DNA of 11,951 nt from Candidatus Poribacteria bacterium. Lineage in GTDB: Bacteria; Poribacteria; DTPJ01; WJIO01. A model generated the notes under the pieces. The model did not search any database. It was not told the DNA's origin and saw nothing but the letters and a program-made list of their open reading frames with translations. Below are positions 6,100 through 11,951 of the stretch, in pieces. The first letter of the stretch is position 1. Each line of letters begins with the position of its first letter. The stretch is from NCBI GenBank assembly GCA_014730235.1, contig WJIO01000233.1, forward strand, positions 1 through 11,951, read 5' to 3'. A program made the translations under genes and the position numbers.

Positions 6100-7035
6100 A
6101 TGAGACAAGACAGAAGCAAATGCCTGCTGAGAAGGCAACTGCCGGATATAGTAGATGATATATACGATAGCTATCAGATGATTCCATCCATAAGAAATAT
6201 AGGTGAAAGTCGATTACCATGTAAATCCGTTGTTATTGATATTCTTGAAGGAGTAATGGATATATTATTTCCCGGTTATTATGGTGATTCTGTTCTTTGT
6301 TGGGAGAATTCCCGGTATTATGTGGGAACAAGGATAGATAATCTTTTTATAAAACTAAGTGACGAAATATCCAAAAGCATCAGGCATGAATGTGGCCAAG
6401 ATACCCATATATGTATTGAATGTCGGGACAAAGCCGAAAAATGTGCCACTGACTTCTTTAAAAAGATGCCTAAGCTTCGTTCTTTTTTGTCCGAAGACAT
6501 AAAGGCTGCATACGAAGGTGATCCGGCAGCTAAAAGTCTGGATGAAATTATATTCAGTTACCCCGGTACTTATTCTATTGCAACATATCGAATAGCCCAT
6601 GAATTACATCTAATGGGAATTCCCCTTATTCCCAGGATCATGACTGAACATGCTCATGGCAAGACTGGAATTGATATTCATCCTGGAGCAAAAATCGGCA
6701 GGAGTTTTTTCATAGATCATGGTACAGGAGTTGTTATAGGTGAGACAACAAAAATAGGTGACAGGGTTCGTCTATATCAGGGAGTTACCCTGGGAGCTTT
6801 GAGTGTGCCGAAAGATGGTACTGGTCCGAGTATGCGCGGTCGCAAACGTCATCCAACTATTGAAGATGATGTTACAATATATGCTGGTGCTACTATTCTT
6901 GGTGGTGATACGGTTATTGGTAAAGGTTCTACCATCGGTGGTAATGTTTGGTTAGTGGAGTCTGTTCCTCCAGGAACAAGAGTTGTTATTGAAAAACCTC
7001 AGCTAAGATTCAAAACCAAAGTTCCGGTTGATTAA
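6100..7035 (+). CDS. cysE: Serine O-acetyltransferase, long form
   Basis: This enzyme acetylates L-serine with acetyl-CoA to O-acetylserine, the first step of cysteine synthesis in the cytoplasm. At 311 residues it is the long form, with an extended helical N-terminal region (1-150) before the SAT core. [16 protein letters not shown] (154-169) leads into the left-handed beta-helix of hexapeptide repeats (about 190-290). Catalytic and binding segments are intact: DIHPGAKIG (Asp192, His194), [14 protein letters not shown] (His207) and the [10 protein letters not shown] segment. The N-terminal part carries four cysteines in a C-x6-C-x2-C-x6-C spacing (98, 105, 108, 115), possibly structural or metal-binding. 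The start follows AAAAGGAG. No cysK-like O-acetylserine sulfhydrylase gene is adjacent. The gene converges on the epimerase/dehydratase gene with a 32-base gap and no obvious terminator. Confidence 0.93.
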   Translation: MRQDRSKCLLRRQLPDIVDDIYDSYQMIPSIRNIGESRLPCKSVVIDILEGVMDILFPGYYGDSVLCWENSRYYVGTRIDNLFIKLSDEISKSIRHECGQDTHICIECRDKAEKCATDFFKKMPKLRSFLSEDIKAAYEGDPAAKSLDEIIFSYPGTYSIATYRIAHELHLMGIPLIPRIMTEHAHGKTGIDIHPGAKIGRSFFIDHGTGVVIGETTKIGDRVRLYQGVTLGALSVPKDGTGPSMRGRKRHPTIEDDVTIYAGATILGGDTVIGKGSTIGGNVWLVESVPPGTRVVIEKPQLRFKTKVPVD

Positions 7036-7067
7036 ATGGTTTAATTCGTTGTTAAATTTATACATCT

Positions 7068-8633
7068 TTAATCAATAAATACAAGCTGGGTTAAATTTCT
7101 AACGGCCAAAGGAATAGCCATAAGTAGATCGCCAGCTAACATTCCCGATTCATCATACCTGCCGGCAGTTAAGTCACCTGCCATACCATGTATATATACA
7201 CCCAGGATAGCTGAATTCTCTGGGCTCAATCCCTGTCCTATGTATCCAGCTATTATTCCAGTTAGAACGTCTCCGGTTCCTCCACTAGCAAGACCTGGAT
7301 TACCTGTGCTGTTGATATATACCTCACCACTACTATTCGCTATAACCGTAGGCGCACCTTTAAGCACAACAACAAGGTTATTCTCAACGGCAAAATTTCT
7401 GGCTGTATTGATGCGATCCTGTTGTATATTATCAACAGAACATCCCATTAATCGGGCCATTTCTCCTGGATGAGGTGTTAATACAGTATTTTCCCCTAAT
7501 TCCTTTAATATGCTTTTATGATCAGATATTGCATTGAGTCCGTCGGCATCAATCACCTTTGGAATATTTATCTTTGTGCATAACTCTTGTATAAGTTCCA
7601 CTGTTGATTCATTTCTGGATAACCCCGGCCCTATAGCCACAGCATCAGATTTTTCCACCATCTCCATAATCTGTTCCATGGATTCTCTGGCCAGAGTTCG
7701 GGATTCAGTTTCAGGTAGAGGCAAAGTCATTGCCTCGGTAAGTTTTATCTCCATGATGTCATTAATACTTGCAGGTATACCCAGGATAACCAAACCTGAA
7801 CCAATCCTTAAAGCTGCATTAGTGGTTAAAGCTGCCGCACCGGTAAAACCTTCTGAACCAGCCAGTATAAATATTCTGCCAAAAGTTCCTTTATGAGCAT
7901 CACCCGGGCGTTCAGGGAGTAAATTTTTTACGTCTTCATATTCCACAAGATTTGTCATTGTATTCTGAGATTCTATAACAGAAGGTGGAACACCTATATC
8001 CACGATTTCTAACTCACCTGTATAATTAACCCCCGGATAAAGCAGTAAACCCAATTTTGGCAGTGCCATAGTTGCTGTTAGTTTTGCATTTATACATGGT
8101 CCTTCTGCTCTTCCCGTGTCCGCTTCCAGACCGGAGGGTAAGTCCACAGCTATGATCGGCAGGCCTGTGGAATTAAGAAAATCAATCAGCTTTCCTGCAA
8201 AACCCCGAACCGGGCCTTTTAAACCCGTTCCAAAGATAGAATCTATCAGCAGATGGCTTTTGTTTATATCATCTTTATGGGATTCCAGATGTTTCTCTGA
8301 AGTCAACAATTCCATTGGTAAAGACATATTTTCAGCAACTTTTAGATTGATCAGGGCATCGCCGCTGAAATCTTCCGGTTCTGCCAGCAAATAGATCTTC
8401 ACATCATAGTCCAGAATATCCAGATACCTGCCAATAACAAGACCGTCGCCGCCATTGTTACCTTTACCAACGAATATGGAAATTGAAGAGACATCTTCTG
8501 TATCGCATATATAATCAATGATCCTGCTTGCTCCTTGACCAGCATTTTCCATAAGCACCACACCGGGAATTCCTATTTCATTTATAGTTTTATTATCAAT
8601 ATTTCGCATTTCTTCAGCATTAACAACTTTCAT
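7068..8633 (-). CDS. nnr: Bifunctional NAD(P)H-hydrate epimerase / ADP-dependent NAD(P)HX dehydratase
   Basis: This is a metabolite-repair enzyme. It rescues NADH and NADPH that have become hydrated, by epimerising the S and R forms and dehydrating the S form with ADP. The 521-residue product has the E. coli Nnr (YjeF) order. The N-terminal epimerase domain (about 1-225) carries NNGGDG (59-64), DSIFGTG (131-137) and DLPSG (164-168). The C-terminal carbohydrate-kinase-like dehydratase domain (about 230-515) carries HKG (247-249), GPG (335-337), DADGLN (362-367), TPHPGE (386-391) and GNPGLASGGTGDVLTG (444-459) with the catalytic Asp455. All key residues look present. Its ATG overlaps the kinase stop as ATGA (8630-8633), so translation is coupled to the kinase and there is no separate ribosome site upstream. 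The pairing with a sensor kinase is unexpected and probably only transcriptional. Confidence 0.95.
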   Translation of the reverse strand: MKVVNAEEMRNIDNKTINEIGIPGVVLMENAGQGASRIIDYICDTEDVSSISIFVGKGNNGGDGLVIGRYLDILDYDVKIYLLAEPEDFSGDALINLKVAENMSLPMELLTSEKHLESHKDDINKSHLLIDSIFGTGLKGPVRGFAGKLIDFLNSTGLPIIAVDLPSGLEADTGRAEGPCINAKLTATMALPKLGLLLYPGVNYTGELEIVDIGVPPSVIESQNTMTNLVEYEDVKNLLPERPGDAHKGTFGRIFILAGSEGFTGAAALTTNAALRIGSGLVILGIPASINDIMEIKLTEAMTLPLPETESRTLARESMEQIMEMVEKSDAVAIGPGLSRNESTVELIQELCTKINIPKVIDADGLNAISDHKSILKELGENTVLTPHPGEMARLMGCSVDNIQQDRINTARNFAVENNLVVVLKGAPTVIANSSGEVYINSTGNPGLASGGTGDVLTGIIAGYIGQGLSPENSAILGVYIHGMAGDLTAGRYDESGMLAGDLLMAIPLAVRNLTQLVFID

Positions 8634-10171
8634 AATTTATCATCTTCCGTTTCTGTTCCTGGTTTGAATCTAAGGATAACTTCTGTTCCCTTACCTTCTT
8701 CACTTTCTATTGAAATGCTTCCACCGTGTTCCTCTATTATCTGGGCGGTTATGGCCATTCCCAGACCTGTTCCCGTCTCTTTGGTTGTAAAATATGGAGT
8801 AAACATCTTCTGACGGACTTCCTCTGACATACCACACCCTGTATCAGCCACTTTAATAATTACTTCATCATTATCTTTATAAAGCCTGACAGACAATTCC
8901 CCTCCGTCATCCATAGCATCAACAGCATTTCCAATAAGGTTATGCAAAACCTGCCTTATCTGGTCTTTGTCAGCCATTATTTGTGGTAGATTATCAGAAA
9001 TATCCAGGTTAAGTTTGATATTTTCCGGCAAACCGGTATAAAGGTCTATAGAATCTTGCACTATTTCCCTTGGTGAAGCTAGATTCGTTCGGGGTTTGGG
9101 CATCCGGGCAAATTGGGAAAATTCAGTGACCATGTTTTTGAGATTTTCTACTTCATTGGTTATACTGTTATAGGCCTGATCAAATATCTCATTATATCTA
9201 TCACTTCCAAGGTTTTTTCGCAAACGGTACATAGACAACTGGATGGGTGTCAGGGGATTTTTTATCTCATGGGCAATGCGTCGAGCTATATCCCGCCATG
9301 CGGCAAGTCTTTCCACAACAACAAGCCTTTCCCTGGTTGATTTTAACTGGGATACCATTGAATTAAACGAATTCACCAGATCAGCGATTTCATCTTTACC
9401 CTTGACCTTAACTTTGTAATCAAGATTACCTTTACCAATTTCCCGGGTAGCCTCTACAAGACTGAGTATAGGCTTTGTAACACTTCGGGCCAGAAGAGCA
9501 GCTAAAATTAAACCCCCGATAGCAATAATCAAAAAAACAACCAGTATGCCTATCCATACAAAACTATCAATATCTGTTCTTAGGGTATAAACTCCCAGCA
9601 GGTTTTGCAGGGCCATAAGGTTTTTAACCAGGTCTTGTTCAAGCTGCTGTTTTACCAGTATCACACCTTTTATATCTTCCCCTGATAATACAGGAGCTGC
9701 ACCATAAACAATATCTTCTTCCTGGTAAGACATGGGTGCATTTGTTTCTATTGTTTTTGATACCAGCGTTGCATCTAATTCTGAATTATTATCTGAGGAA
9801 ATGAAAGCTACAGCAATTTCGTCTGTGCTGGCATGGTATTTATATACACTTATTAAATAATTATCACCAGCAGGGAAAATTTCAAATACAACATCTTCAA
9901 TTTCGTCATAAGAATCCATTGCAGAGATCAATTCCTTATCAGAAGCCATTCCTTCCGCTATAGATTGACATTCTATCTCTGATTCCTGGATTATGTTATA
10001 GGTAAAATCACTTACATCCATAATTACTTCTTCTACCATTTTTTCAACATCCAATACGGTATTTTTTATCGAGAGAATATACCAGGTAAATAAAGAAGCT
10101 ATAACCGCCGCTACAAAAAGTATCAGAAGGAATATAAATGTAAGTTTAAGTTGGAATTTTGATATATGCAT
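8630..10171 (-). CDS. NtrY-like membrane sensor histidine kinase
   Basis: The predicted product is a 513-residue two-component sensor kinase that autophosphorylates and passes phosphate to a response regulator. In order it has TM1 (about 11-33), an extracytoplasmic sensing region (about 34-203), TM2 (about 204-228), HAMP (229-281), the dimerisation domain with H-box WRDIARRIAHEIKNPLTPIQ (phospho-His301), and the ATPase domain with N-box NLIGNAVDA (411-419), G1 DTGCGM (443-448), F-box MFTPYFTTK and G2 GTGLGMAI (467-474). The AAWRDIARRIAHEIKNPLTPIQLS-type H-box is characteristic of NtrY, known from nitrogen control. The usual PAS domain between HAMP and the H-box is absent or very short. No NtrX-like regulator is in the window. 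There is no good ribosome site: 14 A/T-rich bases (TATATAAAGAAAAA) separate the start from a strong hairpin at 10186-10224. Confidence 0.9.
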   Translation of the reverse strand: MHISKFQLKLTFIFLLILFVAAVIASLFTWYILSIKNTVLDVEKMVEEVIMDVSDFTYNIIQESEIECQSIAEGMASDKELISAMDSYDEIEDVVFEIFPAGDNYLISVYKYHASTDEIAVAFISSDNNSELDATLVSKTIETNAPMSYQEEDIVYGAAPVLSGEDIKGVILVKQQLEQDLVKNLMALQNLLGVYTLRTDIDSFVWIGILVVFLIIAIGGLILAALLARSVTKPILSLVEATREIGKGNLDYKVKVKGKDEIADLVNSFNSMVSQLKSTRERLVVVERLAAWRDIARRIAHEIKNPLTPIQLSMYRLRKNLGSDRYNEIFDQAYNSITNEVENLKNMVTEFSQFARMPKPRTNLASPREIVQDSIDLYTGLPENIKLNLDISDNLPQIMADKDQIRQVLHNLIGNAVDAMDDGGELSVRLYKDNDEVIIKVADTGCGMSEEVRQKMFTPYFTTKETGTGLGMAITAQIIEEHGGSISIESEEGKGTEVILRFKPGTETEDDKL

Positions 10172-10185
10172 TTTTTCTTTATATA

Positions 10186-10224
10186 CATTCCGGCGAAATC
10201 CTGAATCAGGATTTCGCCGGAATG
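10186..10224. repeat. REP-like hairpin (39 bp, 19-bp arms)
   Basis: This is a perfect inverted repeat (CATTCCGGCGAAATCCTGA with its complement) around a single unpaired base. Neither side has a run of T, so it is not a classical terminator. The ends resemble the CATTCC...GGAATG hairpins at the centre of the element A copies, suggesting a dispersed palindromic family. It sits between the second oxidoreductase and the kinase, 14 bases before the kinase start, and could stabilise the upstream message or damp kinase expression. Confidence 0.8.
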
Positions 10225-10249
10225 ATCAGGTAATTATATGTAATTTATA

Positions 10250-11278
10250 TTAGCATATAAGGGGAAGGGAAACGCTCTTGCCCTCAGCCGCAGAAATTTC
10301 CGCAGCCAAACAAATTTCATGTGTTTCTATAGCGTTATCAATATTCACAAATGATTCTTTGTCATTCAGTATGCAATCGATTAAATGATCAATTTCACCC
10401 TGATATGGGTGGTGAGTGACGTCTCCACTGTCGGGCAGTATAGTGGGGATAGTTGCAAAATCGGTCTGTCCGGGCATTTTGTGGGAATAAAGCTTATTAT
10501 TCTTTATCGTTCCTTTTTCACCTACAAGGTTAATATTGAAAACATAGGGTTGTATACATTCTATAGAAGATGCTACCTTTCCAATCGCGCCTCCATCAAA
10601 TTTAATTATAACAACCATTGTGGGGTCATATTCATATTCCTTAAACTCATTTTTGTTTCCATGCACTGAATAAGCAGTTACTTCCACAGCTTCCTGACCT
10701 ATGAACCACCTTAGTCCATCTACAGCATGACAACCAGCGGAAAGGAGTGTGCTACCGCCGATGGATTTTTTGACATTCCATTCATATTGTTTATACCAGG
10801 GGCCTATGCCGTGAAAATAATCCACTTCCCCGAAAAATATATTACCAATGGCATCATCATCAATAAGGGGTTTAAGGGTTTCAAATAAAGGATTCCATCT
10901 TAACACAAACCCAACAACTGTTTTAACATCTGATTTATCTGCCACATCTTTCAACTTTTTCAATTCTTCAATATTCAGTGCTATTGGTTTTTCCAGCAGA
11001 AAGTGTTTTCCAGCTTCAGCGGTCATAATAGCCTGAGAGACATGAAGATCATTAGGTGTGCATATCGAAACTACATGAATATCATCATTTTTCAGCATTT
11101 TCTCGTAATCAGTATATACATCACATTTGATTCCGATCTCTTCCATTCTTGTCCTGGTTCTGTCTTTATCTCTTCCGCATATACCGATTACTTCGGCATT
11201 GGGATTATTCATGTAAGCTTTAATATGTTCTCCTCCAGCCCATCCTGGACCAACAACACCAACACCAAGCTTATCCAT
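10250..11278 (-). CDS. Gfo/Idh/MocA-family NAD(P)-dependent oxidoreductase (copy 2)
   Basis: The predicted product is a 342-residue cytoplasmic dehydrogenase of the same superfamily as the gene at 2798-3790 but from a different subfamily. The Rossmann motif is GVGVVGPGWAGGEH, with GxGxxG intact at 10-15. The EKP motif is at 96-98 (HFLLEKPIALN). The catalytic segment GGSTLLSAGCHAVD places His184 and Asp187. The C-terminal domain ends in a normal TH.ICLAAEISAAEGKSVSLPL tail. The start is fixed by AAGGAGG (11285-11291) six bases upstream. It heads the minus-strand set that continues, past a hairpin, into the kinase and epimerase genes. The sugar or polyol substrate cannot be read from the sequence. 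Confidence 0.92.
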   Translation of the reverse strand: MDKLGVGVVGPGWAGGEHIKAYMNNPNAEVIGICGRDKDRTRTRMEEIGIKCDVYTDYEKMLKNDDIHVVSICTPNDLHVSQAIMTAEAGKHFLLEKPIALNIEELKKLKDVADKSDVKTVVGFVLRWNPLFETLKPLIDDDAIGNIFFGEVDYFHGIGPWYKQYEWNVKKSIGGSTLLSAGCHAVDGLRWFIGQEAVEVTAYSVHGNKNEFKEYEYDPTMVVIIKFDGGAIGKVASSIECIQPYVFNINLVGEKGTIKNNKLYSHKMPGQTDFATIPTILPDSGDVTHHPYQGEIDHLIDCILNDKESFVNIDNAIETHEICLAAEISAAEGKSVSLPLIC

Positions 11279-11332
11279 TATACGCCTCCTTGATAAACTT
11301 TAACTTTAAATTTCTAAACATTATTTTGGTTT

Positions 11333-11361
11333 AAAATACCATTTCTATATATTTTAGTCAA
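11333..11361 (-). promoter_or_regulatory. Candidate sigma70-type promoter for the second oxidoreductase
   Basis: On the minus strand TTGACT (11356-11361, 5 of 6) is followed after 17 bases by TATTTT (11333-11338, 4 of 6). The predicted start near 11326 leaves a leader of about 48 bases ending in AAGGAGG. It would also serve the kinase and epimerase genes if reading continues past the hairpin. Confidence 0.5.
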
Positions 11362-11512
11362 TATAAAAAGCCGAATACCAAGCATAAATTTCTTGTCCGG
11401 ATAAAATACTGGCATATATAATGCGTGATTACCGGGGATCTGGATTCATGAAATGAGATGACAAAAAAGGCATATCCCTATACAATAAGGATCTGTAAGG
11501 AGAATATGCCCG

Positions 11513-11803
11513 ATGAAAAATAAAAAAGATATAAAGAATAATACAGAATTAGGCCAACTTTGGCAAGAGGAAATAATGAAGCTATCAGAAGTAACCCCTG
11601 AGAGTCTTGATGCTCTGGAGAATCGGATTGAAGATACACTACACCGTCTTGGTAAAGCCATAATGGAATGGAAGCTTCATGATTGGAATGATACGTTGCC
11701 CAGAGAAGAATGTCCCGATTGTGGCATCAAGTTACATCATCGCAAGCGCAGCAAACAGGTTTTGACCACTGGAATGAACCCCTTGCAACGGACACAGAAA
11801 TAA
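11513..11803 (+). pseudogene. Transposase N-terminal fragment, ISKra4 / UPF0236-like
   Basis: The ORF starts after TAAGGAGA (11496-11503). It encodes an acidic helical N-terminus (TELGQLWQEEIMKL...LENRIEDTLHRLGKAIME), then a zinc-ribbon-like CPDCG and KRSKQVLTT. That order is what I recall at the start of ISKra4-family or UPF0236 (ISLre2-type) transposases, in which the last motif normally runs on as a longer beta-strand segment. Here the homology stops near 11770 and ten unrelated codons (GMNPLQRTQK) lead to a stop, at the point where an IS3-type element begins. The catalytic domain is therefore missing from this reading frame, and the gene is a remnant. A 7-bp inverted repeat (GGCATAT at 11469-11475, ATATGCC at 11504-11510) could pair across the ribosome site and limit translation. 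Confidence 0.6.
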
Positions 11804-11951
11804 TATAAGTTAGTATATGTCCAGACAGGAGGATTCATAAATGAGTAAGCAGCGGAAAAAATACAGTAAAGAATTCAAGATACAGATACTCCGGGAAGTG
11901 GAGACAGGAACACCAGTATCCCAGCTTTCCCGACAGCATGAGATACAAGAG
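11775..11951 (+). mobile_element. IS3-family insertion sequence, left end (continues past window)
   Basis: The left boundary is inferred from the sudden loss of transposase homology around 11770 and from a TG start (TGAACCCCTTGCAACGGACA), as is usual for IS3-family ends. The right end is outside the window, so neither the inverted repeat partner nor a target duplication can be checked; the exact boundary may be off by a few bases. It carries OrfA from 11841. Confidence 0.55.
11841..11951 (+). CDS. IS3-family transposase OrfA, N-terminal part (3' end outside window)
   Basis: Thirty-seven codons are visible (MSKQRKKYSKEFKIQILREV, then ETGTPVSQLSRQHEIQE). They form the start of the helix-turn-helix DNA-binding protein of IS3-type elements, which pairs with OrfB (the DDE recombinase) through a ribosomal frameshift. 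RKKYSKEFK...LREVETG...VSQLSRQHEI is the typical first-helix pattern. AGGAGG at 11827-11832 lies eight bases before the ATG. Only the beginning is in the window, so completeness is unknown. It belongs to the element that truncates the preceding transposase. Confidence 0.8.
   Translation, partial: MSKQRKKYSKEFKIQILREVETGTPVSQLSRQHEIQE

Noticed and set aside
7036-7067. Terminator between the convergent acetyltransferase and epimerase genes
   Set aside because: Only 32 A/T-rich bases are present and no stable stem was found.
10385-10669. Plus-strand ORF opposite the second oxidoreductase
   Set aside because: It is a shadow of a well-supported minus-strand gene and has no recognisable domain or ribosome site.

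Overview
This is an AT-rich window that reads like a chromosomal piece of an uncultured Gram-negative bacterium. It carries an RND efflux pump, a NtrY-type membrane kinase, two Gfo/Idh/MocA oxidoreductases and a secreted LamG-domain protein. The LamG protein ends in a KLAITWG-type tail that I recall from Poribacteria-like genomes. That assignment is from memory and is weak. Genes are widely spaced, with mini-transposon and hairpin repeats between them.

Layout, left to right. The C-terminal half of an RND efflux pump (2-1468, +) is followed by two different miniature inverted-repeat elements standing side by side, each flanked by an exact 8-bp direct repeat, and then by a bidirectional terminator. 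On the minus strand come a secreted LamG protein (1814-2572) and a Gfo/Idh/MocA oxidoreductase (2798-3790). A 0.6-kb gene-free stretch holds two more relatives of the first mini-element, one with a 50-bp perfect palindrome at its core. A consensus promoter then drives an M20D amidohydrolase (4427-5605, +). After a frameshifted small ORF (5775-5943) comes a long-form serine O-acetyltransferase (6100-7035, +).

Convergent to it on the minus strand is a block of three genes: an oxidoreductase (10250-11278), a NtrY-like sensor kinase (8630-10171) and a bifunctional NAD(P)HX epimerase/dehydratase (7068-8633). The last two overlap by ATGA, so they are translationally coupled. A 39-bp REP-like hairpin lies between the oxidoreductase and the kinase. 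The right end is a transposon wreck: the N-terminus of an ISKra4/UPF0236-like transposase, cut off by the left end of an IS3-family element whose OrfA runs off the window.

The genes do not form one obvious pathway. They are housekeeping and accessory functions (efflux, sugar or inositol-type oxidoreduction, peptide or amide hydrolysis, cysteine precursor synthesis, cofactor repair, nitrogen-type signalling). I found no clearly new multi-gene system. The strongest unusual signals are the mini-element families with readable target duplications and the frameshifted 55-codon ORF.
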